From an uncultured Ideonella sp. (GTDB lineage: Bacteria > Pseudomonadota > Gammaproteobacteria > Burkholderiales > Burkholderiaceae): DNA of 13,728 nt. Shown piece by piece: positions 1 through 6,305 of this stretch (positions are counted from its first letter, which is position 1; each line of letters starts with the position of its first letter). The DNA lies in assembly GCA_946479475.1 (NCBI GenBank), contig CAMLGG010000142.1, positions 1-13,728 of the forward strand, written 5' to 3'. Both the position numbers and the translations under genes were made by a program. The notes under the pieces are model-generated. The model ran no database searches. It was not told where the DNA came from and saw only the letters and a list, made by a program, of their open reading frames with translations.

Positions 1-911
1 GCGATGAAGACATGGCTGTCGCCGACCTGGCCGGTGCGGCGATCGAAGCGCGGCACGCCTTGCGCATCGAGCGGAAGGTGGGTGTTTTCCAGGCCGAGCT
101 GGCGCAGGTTCGGCGCGCGGCCCGCGGCGGCGAGAATCCATTCGAAGCGATCCTCGCCCGATTCGGTGTGGACCACGATCTCGTCGCCCTCGCGCCGCAG
201 CTGCAGGTTCTTCGCCTCCAGCTGGATCGGAAGCTCGCCGCTGAAGATCCTGGCAGTCAACGCCTGCAACGCCGGGTCGGTCAGCGGCCCGATGCGCGAG
301 CTGCGGCCGTACAGCCGCACCCGCACCCCCAGGCGATGCAGCGCCTGGGCCAGCTCCAGCGCGATGACGCCTGCGCCCAGCACGGCCACGGACGCCGGCA
401 GGGTGTTCCAGGCGAAGACGTCGTCGTTCACCAGCAGGCGCTCGCCGGCCGCCTCCAGCCACTGGGCCGGCACGCTGGGATGCGAGCCGGTGGCGATGAC
501 GATGCGATCGGCGCGCACCTGCGTGTGCTCGCCCACCTGCAGGGTGTGCGCGTCGACGAAACGGGCGAAGCCGTGCAGCTTGTGCTCGGCCGGCCACTGC
601 GCGACCGCCTCGAGCACGAAGCCCACGAAGCGGTCGCGCTCCTCCCTCACGCGGCGCATCACGGCCTCGCCGTCTATCCTCACGGGCCCGGCGTGCACGC
701 CGAAAGAGCCCGCGTGGGCCGCGGTGTGCGCGGCCTCTGCGGCGGCGATCAGCAGCTTGCTCGGCATGCAGCCCACGCGGGCGCAGGTGGTGCCGTAGGG
801 CCCGCCCTCGATGACGACGACGTTGCGCGTGTGCGCCAGGGCCGAGCGGTAGGCCGTCATGCCTGCCGTGCCGGCGCCGATGATGGCCACGTCGACCTGA
901 CGCTGTTTCAT
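1..911 (-). CDS. FAD/NAD(P)-dependent disulfide oxidoreductase, dihydrolipoyl dehydrogenase/MerA type (3' end outside window)
   Basis: Only the first 303 residues are present; the frame stays open to the window edge. Residues 10-17 give the FAD-binding IGAGTAGM motif, and residues 43 and 48 form the redox-active pair in TTCARVGCMPSK, the CxxxxC disulfide of class I pyridine nucleotide-disulfide oxidoreductases. A second Rossmann motif, VLGAGVIALELAQ, follows for NAD(P). Family members pass electrons from NAD(P)H through FAD to this disulfide and then to lipoamide, glutathione, mercury or other substrates. The missing C-terminal dimerisation domain, with its His-Glu pair, would help tell which. 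The CARVGC variant of the more usual CLNVGC fits a divergent lpd/MerA-like branch in proteobacteria. The ATG at 911 has GGAAGG about 6 bases upstream. No pyruvate or oxoglutarate dehydrogenase genes lie beside it in the window, so a role as E3 of such a complex is not supported. The family is clear; the substrate is not. Confidence 0.9.
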   Translation of the reverse strand, partial: MKQRQVDVAIIGAGTAGMTAYRSALAHTRNVVVIEGGPYGTTCARVGCMPSKLLIAAAEAAHTAAHAGSFGVHAGPVRIDGEAVMRRVREERDRFVGFVLEAVAQWPAEHKLHGFARFVDAHTLQVGEHTQVRADRIVIATGSHPSVPAQWLEAAGERLLVNDDVFAWNTLPASVAVLGAGVIALELAQALHRLGVRVRLYGRSSRIGPLTDPALQALTARIFSGELPIQLEAKNLQLRREGDEIVVHTESGEDRFEWILAAAGRAPNLRQLGLENTHLPLDAQGVPRFDRRTGQVGDSHVFI

Positions 912-1009
912 GCGCTGCCTTCCGTCGAAGCACGAGGATGCCGGCAGCGTACTGCAGGCCCTTCGATCCCGCCACCAGATGCGCGAAGATGGGGGCCCCG
1001 CCACCTCAC

Positions 1010-1013
1010 GAGG
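1010..1013 (+). promoter_or_regulatory. Ribosome binding site for the degenerate GGDEF gene
   Basis: GAGG, 7 bases before the GTG at 1021. It is the reason for choosing this start over the in-frame ATGs at 910 and 979. Confidence 0.55.
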
Positions 1014-1020
1014 TCGTCCG

Positions 1021-1923
1021 GTGTCCCGCAGTTTCCGGCCCCAGCTCACCTTGCTCATCGGCCTGATCGCCCTGGCGGTCGTCGCGGCGCTGGCCTACGC
1101 GCTGGGCGGCAGCACGGCACCTGCGGGCCGCGTCGTCTGGATCGTGGGGGCCGGGGTGACCGTGGCCGCGATGCTGACGGCCTGGTTCGCCGCCGGCCGG
1201 GTCGGCCGGACGCTGCGGGCCATGAACGACCACCTGTCCCGGCGCGAGCAGGACCTGCTGCGCGCCAACGAGCAACTCCCGGCGCGTGTGGCCGAGGACA
1301 CCGCCAAGCTGACGCGCGTCAGCGGGGAACTGGACGAAGCCGACCGCCGGATGCATGAGCTGGCCCGCGAAGACGCCCTCACGGGCCTGGCCAACCGGCA
1401 CTCGGCCGAACAGCTGCTGGATTACCAGCTGGCGTGGCACCGGCGCCACCAGCGCCCATTCGGCGTGCTGCTGTGCGAAGTCGACGATCTCGCGCCCATC
1501 AACGACCAGCATGACCAGGCCGAGGATGAACTTGTGCTGCAGGCCGTGGCGCTGGTGTTGCGCAACACCGTGCGGGACAGCGACACCCCCGCGCGCTTTG
1601 GCGACGCGATCTTCTTCGTCCTGCTGCCGGAAACGGATGCCGAAGGCGCGGCCATCGTGGCCGAGAAGATCCGCTCCGCCATCGCGGGGCTCGAGTTGGA
1701 GGGCGTGGGCCGCCGCACGGTCAGCGTGGGCGGCGCGGTCACGCTGGTGGGGCGAAACCGTGCCGCGCAGATGCTGCGCGATGCCGAGGAAGCGCTCCAT
1801 GCGGCCAGGGTGGGCGGCCGAAATCGGGTGGTGATGGCCGCGTCCCTGGACGCCGGCCCGACTCTCAGCCCAGGCTACCTGAGCTCGACCGTGCCACACG
1901 CCTTGGACGAGGGTCCGCCGTGA
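1021..1923 (+). CDS. Membrane-anchored degenerate GGDEF-domain protein, probable c-di-GMP receptor
   Basis: 300 residues from a GTG at 1021, chosen because GAGG lies 7 bases upstream; in-frame ATGs at 910 and 979 lack a good ribosome site, and 910 would overlap the divergent oxidoreductase start. Two hydrophobic helices (about residues 9-29 and 38-60) with a very short outside loop are followed by a charged, coiled-coil-like linker (about 65-110) and a GGDEF-fold domain (about 115-280) starting at DALTGLANR. The active-site loop reads RFGDAIF where RFGGDEF is expected, and the first metal-binding Asp of the LLDID segment is Glu (LLCEVDD). The RxxD inhibitory-site motif (RDSD) sits exactly five residues before the altered loop. 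It is therefore predicted not to make c-di-GMP but possibly to bind it, as known for PopA-type degenerate GGDEF proteins. It converges on the HAF-repeat gene with 15 bases between stops. Confidence 0.85.
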   Translation: MSRSFRPQLTLLIGLIALAVVAALAYALGGSTAPAGRVVWIVGAGVTVAAMLTAWFAAGRVGRTLRAMNDHLSRREQDLLRANEQLPARVAEDTAKLTRVSGELDEADRRMHELAREDALTGLANRHSAEQLLDYQLAWHRRHQRPFGVLLCEVDDLAPINDQHDQAEDELVLQAVALVLRNTVRDSDTPARFGDAIFFVLLPETDAEGAAIVAEKIRSAIAGLELEGVGRRTVSVGGAVTLVGRNRAAQMLRDAEEALHAARVGGRNRVVMAASLDAGPTLSPGYLSSTVPHALDEGPP

Positions 1924-1938
1924 GAACCATCCCGGCCC

Positions 1939-2961
1939 TTACGGGCGGATCGGTGTCAGCAGGTAGGCGCGCACGATGCCGTCCTGCCGAGTGCCGATCC
2001 CCACGATCTGCCCGGCGTTGTTGATCCCCCGAGCCTCCAGCAGGTGCCACCCTGCGCCGGTGACGGGGTCGAGCAGCCTGTTCAGGTCATGCATGCGGCC
2101 GTTCCGATGGACGAAGGCCATGCTCTTCGGCCGGCTGTCGTGCCGGCAATCGCCCACGACCTCCGCACGGTCGTTCAGGCCCCGGCCGCGGCAATCGGCG
2201 TAGTGCGGCATCGAAGCGAGTTCGTTCATCGTTCCGCGGCGGTAGAGGAAGGCTCGCGACTCGCCGCTCGCAACAGTCGAGTAGCCTGTCACCTCGCGCG
2301 ATTGGTTGATGGCCAGTGCGCAGCTTTCCGGCCCACCGAGGGTTCCCAGGTCCTTCATGGTGCCGTTGCTGAACATGAAGGCTCTGTAGGCCCCGGAAGG
2401 GCGGCTGGCAACACCGACCACTTGACCGGCATCGTTGATGCCGTAGGCGGCACTATGGATGCCGCCAAGCGTCCCGAGATCGCTCATGACGCCGTCCCGG
2501 TAGAGGAAGGCGCGGGACTGGCGAGTGGCGAGGTAAGCGCTGCCCACCACATCGCCGGCTCGGTTGATGCCCGTCGCGAGGCTGACTCCGCCGCCGGGAA
2601 AGGTGCCGAGGTCGACCAGTGCGCCGTCTTCATGCGCGATGAACGCATGGATGGCCCCATCGGCCGTGTCCGACCAGCCGACCACGTGCCCGAGGGCGTT
2701 GATGGCCGTCGCGATGCTGCTGTTGCCGCCCAGGGTGCCCAGGTCCCTCATCAGCCCTTGGCGCACGACGAACGCGTGGTCACTGAAGGCTCCCGCGCTC
2801 GAGAAACCCACCGCATCGCCCCGCGGATCGACTGCCAGGGCCGCGCTGGGCCGCTCGGCCTTGATGCTGCCGAGATCGATGAGACGGTAGCTCGTCGCTT
2901 GGACGGCCATCGCGGCCATCGCCGCCATCAGCGCCGCCAGGGCACGAAGCGGATTCGCCAT
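1939..2961 (-). CDS. Exported HAF-repeat protein
   Basis: 340 residues. The N-terminus has an Arg followed by an Ala/Met-rich hydrophobic stretch (residues 5-22), a Sec signal peptide with likely cleavage near VQA. The rest is built from about seven units of roughly 44 residues. Each has a HAF/RAF core (near residues 62, 106, 150, 193, 237, 281 and 331), an xDGxMxDLGTLGG turn, and an AxGINxxGxVVG segment. These are hallmarks of the HAF family of probable extracellular repeat proteins, which likely form a beta-propeller-like fold; no biochemical function is established for the family as far as I know. The ATG at 2961 has AAGGGAG 4 bases upstream. The last units are more divergent and contain a Cys pair near 257 and 272. 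Its promoter region holds a 9-bp inverted repeat (3019-3044). Confidence 0.9.
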   Translation of the reverse strand: MANPLRALAALMAAMAAMAVQATSYRLIDLGSIKAERPSAALAVDPRGDAVGFSSAGAFSDHAFVVRQGLMRDLGTLGGNSSIATAINALGHVVGWSDTADGAIHAFIAHEDGALVDLGTFPGGGVSLATGINRAGDVVGSAYLATRQSRAFLYRDGVMSDLGTLGGIHSAAYGINDAGQVVGVASRPSGAYRAFMFSNGTMKDLGTLGGPESCALAINQSREVTGYSTVASGESRAFLYRRGTMNELASMPHYADCRGRGLNDRAEVVGDCRHDSRPKSMAFVHRNGRMHDLNRLLDPVTGAGWHLLEARGINNAGQIVGIGTRQDGIVRAYLLTPIRP

Positions 2962-3018
2962 GGTTCTCCCTTGCTTCGTTTCTGCAAGCCGTGAACCAGT
3001 CTGGCGAGCTTCACCCCC

Positions 3019-3044
3019 GTCCGATTGCGAGTGCTCAATCGGAC
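3019..3044. promoter_or_regulatory. Inverted repeat upstream of the HAF gene, candidate operator
   Basis: GTCCGATTG, 8 bases, CAATCGGAC: a perfect 9-bp inverted repeat about 58 bases upstream of the HAF start and just past the end of marR. No T-run follows on either strand, so an operator fits better than a simple intrinsic terminator, although the adjacent GC hairpin at 3044-3061 leaves termination possible. Confidence 0.4.
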
Positions 3045-3061
3045 CGGTGCAGGCGCACCGG
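3044..3061 (-). terminator. GC-rich hairpin just downstream of marR
   Basis: CCGGTGC, 4-base loop, GCACCGG: a perfect 7-bp stem beginning 9 bases after the MarR stop codon on the minus strand. There is no U-tract, so termination here would be weak or factor-assisted. It shares one base with the neighbouring inverted repeat. Confidence 0.3.
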
Positions 3062-3069
3062 CGGATCTG

Positions 3070-3549
3070 TCAGGTTTCGCTCGGAGCCCGGCTGAGCGCG
3101 TTGTTGCCGCGCACCAGGGCCAGCAGCAGGCGCATGAATTCCGCCCGCTCGTTCTCGGGCAGCGGTTGCAGCATTCGCTCCTGCGCGCGCCACATGGCCG
3201 GCACCACCTGGTCCAGCAGGGCCTCGCCCTCCGGGGTGAGCGAAATCAGGCGCACGCGGCGGTCGGCCGGATCCAGCCTTCGCTGCACCACTCCGCGACC
3301 CTCGAGGCGGTCGATCACGCTGGCGATGGTGGAGGTGTCGAAGCCGATCGAACGCGCCAGCGTGCGCTGGTCCACGTCCGGCATGTTGGCCAGCGCCTGC
3401 AGTACCGCGAACTGCACCGGGGTCACGCCGGTCGGCTCGGCCTCCTGCAGGAAGATGGCCACGGCGATCTGCTGCATGCGGCGGATGGCATTGCCCGGAA
3501 GGGCATCGAGATCGAGCGTGCGGGCCGGTGAGGAAGGAGGGTTCGCCAT
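3070..3549 (-). CDS. MarR-family transcriptional regulator
   Basis: 159 residues, the usual MarR length. The winged helix-turn-helix spans about residues 43-106: VTPVQFAVLQAL opens the DNA-binding core, DTSTIASVIDRLEGRGVV is the recognition helix region, and DPADRRVRLISLT is the wing with the family's D-x-R-R pattern. Flanking helices (about 15-38 and 110-152) form the dimer interface. MarR proteins bind palindromes as dimers and usually release DNA when a small phenolic or oxidant ligand binds; the ligand cannot be read here. The ATG at 3549 has GAGGG only one base away, so spacing is tight, but no better in-frame start is seen. A perfect 6-bp inverted repeat (3563-3578) lies 14 bases upstream and may be its own operator. 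slyX lies upstream on the same strand with a 51-base gap. Confidence 0.93.
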   Translation of the reverse strand: MANPPSSPARTLDLDALPGNAIRRMQQIAVAIFLQEAEPTGVTPVQFAVLQALANMPDVDQRTLARSIGFDTSTIASVIDRLEGRGVVQRRLDPADRRVRLISLTPEGEALLDQVVPAMWRAQERMLQPLPENERAEFMRLLLALVRGNNALSRAPSET

Positions 3550-3562
3550 GCCCTCACTTTAT

Positions 3563-3578
3563 CGTCAGGACACTGACG
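3563..3578. promoter_or_regulatory. Candidate MarR autoregulatory operator
   Basis: CGTCAGGACACTGACG, a perfect 6-bp inverted repeat with a 4-base centre in the 51-base gap before the MarR start. Size and position suit a MarR dimer site. Without a second copy elsewhere in the window, assignment rests on location. Confidence 0.45.
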
Positions 3579-3600
3579 TTCGCCGCTTCACCGCCGGAGT

Positions 3601-3843
3601 TCAGTAATGCGGCGGCAACTCGTCACGCAGGCTGCGCGGCACGCCGGCACTGTCGCTCGGGATCTGGTCGCGCAGTTGCCTGAGCTCGCGCGAGAGCAGG
3701 TCTATCTGCTGCTGTTGCCGCACGATGGTGGCGTTGAGGTGGTCGATCAGGTCTTCGCTGAAGCTGGCCTTGATCTCCAGCTCGGTCAGGCGGCGGTCGA
3801 TCTCGCGGGCGGGCTGTTCGTCATCGTCGTGCGGGGCGCTCAT
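3601..3843 (-). CDS. slyX: SlyX family protein
   Basis: 80 residues, close to the family's 70-75. A heptad-patterned Leu/Ile coiled coil (about residues 15-60: RRLTELEIKASFSEDLIDHL and the Gln-rich segment after it) is followed by a polar linker and the diagnostic C-terminal PPHY. SlyX is a small conserved proteobacterial protein of unknown biochemical role. The ATG at 3843 is preferred; an in-frame GTG at 3861 would add six residues that do not look like the family, and ribosome sites are weak for both (AGCGGG before the ATG). The preceding outer-membrane gene ends 64 bases upstream and marR starts 51 bases downstream, all on the same strand, so partial co-transcription is possible. Confidence 0.88.
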   Translation of the reverse strand: MSAPHDDDEQPAREIDRRLTELEIKASFSEDLIDHLNATIVRQQQQIDLLSRELRQLRDQIPSDSAGVPRSLRDELPPHY

Positions 3844-3907
3844 CCCGCTATTGGACAACACGGACAGCAGCCATCCGCGCGATCGCCGCCTGTTCGACTC
3901 GACGCGA

Positions 3908-4444
3908 TCAGAACTTGAAGTTCAGGCCGACCGTCGTCTCGCCGATGCCGGGCTTCTGGTCGAAGGCGTTGGTGTACATGTAGCGGTCGTACTTCGCCCG
4001 CAGGCCGAGCGCCGGGGTGAGCTGGTACTGGACGCCGGCGCCTAGCTTGAAGGCCGAGCTCGAGTCATCGCCGTTGGTCGTGTCGAATCGCCCTTGCGCG
4101 ACGCCCGCCGAGCCCAGCAGCGAGAAGCGCTCGTTCAGCGGGTACGCGCCGACCGCGTCCAGGTACGCGCCCCTCACGTTGGCCCTGCCGGTCGAGTTGT
4201 CGATGTGGCCCAGCTCGTAGCCGCCCAGTTCGACCGCGAAGTTCGGGTTGAACTGGTAGCCGCCGTACAGGTTCACGCCGGTGCCGCTGCCGCCTCCCGT
4301 CACGCCATTGATGCTGCTGTGGTAGTCGGGCACGCCGACGCCACCGCCCACATAGATTCCCTCGGCTTGTGCCGCACCGATCGCACCGGCCAGGAGAGCC
4401 GCGCCCAACGCCAGCCTGGCGATCACGGTTTGCTTGTTTTGCAT
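3908..4444 (-). CDS. Outer-membrane beta-barrel protein, OmpA-like transmembrane domain
   Basis: 178 residues. A signal peptide (Lys4/Arg10 then LALGAALLAGAIG) ends at AQA, residue 27. The mature part starts EGIYVGGGVG and alternates hydrophobic and polar residues in aromatic-ended strands (YGGYQFNPNFAVELGGYEL, GVQYQLTPALGLRAKYDRY), ending VGLNFKF with a terminal Phe as required for Bam-mediated insertion. The size suits an eight-stranded barrel of the OmpA N-terminal/OmpW/Opa-like type, with no C-terminal peptidoglycan-binding OmpA domain. A porin, adhesion or structural role cannot be chosen from sequence. The ATG at 4444 has AAAGGAG 7 bases upstream, the strongest ribosome site in the window, suggesting high expression. 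A 6-bp hairpin (4472-4488) lies in the leader. Confidence 0.9.
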   Translation of the reverse strand: MQNKQTVIARLALGAALLAGAIGAAQAEGIYVGGGVGVPDYHSSINGVTGGGSGTGVNLYGGYQFNPNFAVELGGYELGHIDNSTGRANVRGAYLDAVGAYPLNERFSLLGSAGVAQGRFDTTNGDDSSSAFKLGAGVQYQLTPALGLRAKYDRYMYTNAFDQKPGIGETTVGLNFKF

Positions 4445-4471
4445 GAGAAGACTCCTTTGCTTCGATTGCGA

Positions 4472-4488
4472 CGCATCGAACTGATGCG
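4472..4488 (-). other. Small hairpin in the leader of the beta-barrel gene
   Basis: CGCATC, 5-base loop, GATGCG: a 6-bp stem 28 bases upstream of the beta-barrel start codon. It could be part of an mRNA leader structure, common for outer-membrane genes, but chance is not excluded. Confidence 0.25.
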
Positions 4489-4634
4489 CTGGGCCTCATG
4501 CTCACGACGCCTCGTTGCCCGTGCGTTGCGGACGCCGCCGCGCACATGACAGCTGAAACCGGGGCCGCAACGAAGCTTTACTTCCCTAGGCTGCTGGATG
4601 GCCCGTGGAACGCGCGGGCGTAGAGTCCTCGATC

Positions 4635-4642
4635 AGAGGAGG
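4635..4642 (+). promoter_or_regulatory. Ribosome binding site for the SGNH hydrolase
   Basis: AGAGGAGG, 10 bases before the ATG at 4653. It decides this start over an in-frame ATG at 4605. Confidence 0.65.
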
Positions 4643-4652
4643 TGCCCACGCC

Positions 4653-5537
4653 ATGTCGTTCCCTCTCAGGCAGTACTCGCCCCTGGACGTGATGTTCAGC
4701 CGCCCGAGTGCCGACGACTTCCCCCAGCACCCCAGGCGCTTTCTCGCGCAGGGCGACTCCTGGTTCTCCTTCGGCTCGGCCAACCCGACGCTGACGGGCA
4801 ACATGATGGACGGCATGGCGTTCGAGACCGACACCTGCGTCGTCAACTGCGCCCACCCGGGCGACGTGCTGCAGCACATGGTCGACAAGCGGCGCGAGCC
4901 CTTGTTCGCCAACCTGCTGTTCGGCCCTATGGCCTGGCGCTGGGACGCCATCCTGCTCTCGCCGGGCGGCAACGACCTGATCGATTTCATCCGCGTGCCG
5001 GCCGTCGATGGCGAGGGCCAGCCCGTGCCGCCCTTCCTGCGCGCACTCCTCACGCGCGATGAGCGCGGCGGCGATCCGGACCGCGCCGCCGCCTACGTCA
5101 GCGAGCAGGGCTGGAACACCTTCGTGGAGCACATCGTTCCGCAGTTCCAGGAGTTCATCGCGATGCGCGACTCGGCCGGCAGCCAGAGCCGCGGCGTGCC
5201 GATCTTCGTGCACACCTACGACTTCATCACGCCGCGGGACGCGGGCGCCGGCGCGGGCAGCGGCCCCTGGCTCTTCCCCGCGCTGCAGGCCTACGAAGTG
5301 CCGCAGGCCGTGTGGCTGTCTCTCACGCGCCTGTTCCTGTCCCGCCTGACCGGGCTCATGCGCAGCATGAACCTGGCCAACGTGCAGGTCATCGACACCC
5401 AGGGGACGCTGGTGCCCGCCGACCTCGGCAGCACCGGCGACGACCACGACTGGGCCAACGAGATCCATCCCAATCCCGGCGGCTACCGGAAGCTGGGCGC
5501 GGTGTTTGCGGCGGGCATCGAGGCGCTGATGCCCTGA
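4653..5537 (+). CDS. SGNH/GDSL-type hydrolase (esterase/lipase-like)
   Basis: 294 residues with no signal peptide or membrane segment, so probably cytoplasmic unless exported by another route. Block I is LAQGDSWFSFG (nucleophile Ser36). A Gly at residue 70 in NCAHPGD may be block II. Block III is SPGGNDLID with Asn107 for the oxyanion hole, and block V is DWANEIHPNPGGY with catalytic His272. The usual Asp three residues before that His is Asn269 here, with Glu270 next and Asp266 nearby; so the acid of the triad is altered or supplied elsewhere. Such enzymes hydrolyse acyl esters or thioesters; the substrate is unknown. An insert between blocks III and V (about residues 115-260) is longer than in small GDSL esterases. 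It converges on the GRDP/WCGGE-repeat gene, with 27 bases between stops. Confidence 0.85.
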   Translation: MSFPLRQYSPLDVMFSRPSADDFPQHPRRFLAQGDSWFSFGSANPTLTGNMMDGMAFETDTCVVNCAHPGDVLQHMVDKRREPLFANLLFGPMAWRWDAILLSPGGNDLIDFIRVPAVDGEGQPVPPFLRALLTRDERGGDPDRAAAYVSEQGWNTFVEHIVPQFQEFIAMRDSAGSQSRGVPIFVHTYDFITPRDAGAGAGSGPWLFPALQAYEVPQAVWLSLTRLFLSRLTGLMRSMNLANVQVIDTQGTLVPADLGSTGDDHDWANEIHPNPGGYRKLGAVFAAGIEALMP

Positions 5538-5564
5538 CGCCCGCCGCCGGCCCGGCTCAGCGTC

Positions 5565-6209
5565 TCAATGCGCCGGGCGGCCCACTTCGCCGCCGCACCA
5601 GGCCGCTTCCTTCCTGGCGCCCACTTCGCCGCCGCACCAGGCCGCTTCCTTCCCGGCGCCCGCTTCGCCACCGCACCACGCGACTTCCTTGGTCGCGCCC
5701 ACTTCGCCGCCGCACCAGGCCGCCTGGTTCCTGGCGCCGACTTCGCCGCCGCACCAGGACGGTTGCCTCTTCGCGCCCACTTCGCCGCCACACCAGCCGG
5801 CGGCATTGGCCGGCACCTGCTCGCCGAAATCGATGTCGAAGAGCTCGTGCAGCGCGGCTGCGGCGTGGTCGCGCGCCAGTTCGTCGTTCCTCAGCCCGAG
5901 GTAGGGGTCGTGGTGCAGGAACTCGCCGAAGATGCGCTGGCAGTCGTCCGCATAGCGGCGGGTGTCCAGGATGTGCGCGTGCCAGAAGGTGTCGATGTCG
6001 CGGGTCGGCGCGACGACGGTGCCGGGGTGGCCCGCGAGCACCATCAGGAACTGGCGGTAGGCGCGCTCGACGCGGTCCGCATGCTCGGGCGTCCAGCCCG
6101 GGCCTTCGCCCTCGTGGGCCAGCTTGCGCCGCACCATCGACAGGTCCAGGGCCTCGATCTCGGCCTTGGAGCGGTCCAGGCACTCGGGTTCGTCGTTCAG
6201 GATCGGCAT
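5565..6209 (-). CDS. GRDP-like protein with six C-terminal WCGGEVGA repeats
   Basis: 214 residues from the ATG at 6209 (AAGGGAG 7 bases upstream; an in-frame TTG at 6215 lies too close to that site). Residues about 20-125 resemble the conserved region of plant glycine-rich domain proteins (GRDP, former DUF1399): APTRDIDTFWHAHILDTRRY, then DDCQRIFGEFLHHDPYLG, matching the family's vWHxHxLnxxrYxxDC pattern. His and Cys in these motifs could bind a metal or act in catalysis, but I know of no established activity. From residue 139 come six copies of a 13-residue unit, consensus WCGGEVGAxKEAA, with Trp-Cys at 139/140, 152/153, 165/166, 178/179, 191/192 and 204/205. Bacterial GRDP-like proteins often carry Cys/Gly-rich tails; this regular Trp-Cys form is unusual to me. 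No signal peptide or membrane segment. It lies 96 bases downstream of the GGDEF-EAL gene, same strand; a short CCTCG/CGAGG stem (6247-6262) lies between them. Confidence 0.75.
   Translation of the reverse strand: MPILNDEPECLDRSKAEIEALDLSMVRRKLAHEGEGPGWTPEHADRVERAYRQFLMVLAGHPGTVVAPTRDIDTFWHAHILDTRRYADDCQRIFGEFLHHDPYLGLRNDELARDHAAAALHELFDIDFGEQVPANAAGWCGGEVGAKRQPSWCGGEVGARNQAAWCGGEVGATKEVAWCGGEAGAGKEAAWCGGEVGARKEAAWCGGEVGRPAH
5568..5795 (-). repeat. Tandem 39-bp in-frame repeat array (six units, last partial)
   Basis: Exact 39-base periodicity encoding WCGGEVGA plus five variable residues. On the plus strand each unit contains CTTCGCCGCCGCACCA or a one-base variant of it. The units at 5581-5619 and 5620-5658 differ by one base, pointing to recent duplication. 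All length changes keep the reading frame. There are no spacers, so it is not a CRISPR array. Confidence 0.93.
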
Positions 6210-6216
6210 GTTCAAA

Positions 6217-6223
6217 CTCCCTT
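6217..6223 (-). promoter_or_regulatory. Ribosome binding site for the GRDP/WCGGE-repeat gene
   Basis: AAGGGAG on the minus strand, 7 bases before the ATG at 6209; it excludes the in-frame TTG at 6215. Confidence 0.55.
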
Positions 6224-6305
6224 GTCGTTCAGAGTGGTGAAGAGGCCCTCGGCCTGGCGAGGCTTCGGGCAGGGTGCACCCGCGGTCCGGCGTGACTGCG
6301 GCCGC

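Noticed and set aside
913..949. CGCTGCC and GGCAGCG inverted repeat before the oxidoreductase
   Set aside because: Arms are GC-rich and 23 bases apart, partly overlapping the ribosome site region; easily chance in this composition.
910..1020. Upstream ATG starts (910, 979) for the degenerate GGDEF protein
   Set aside because: No ribosome site; the 910 start overlaps the divergent gene's start codon; the GTG at 1021 has GAGG at good spacing.
5568..5795. Possible CRISPR array from the regular 39-bp repeats
   Set aside because: Units are directly adjacent with no spacers, keep one reading frame inside a gene with a good ribosome site, and vary by codon position.
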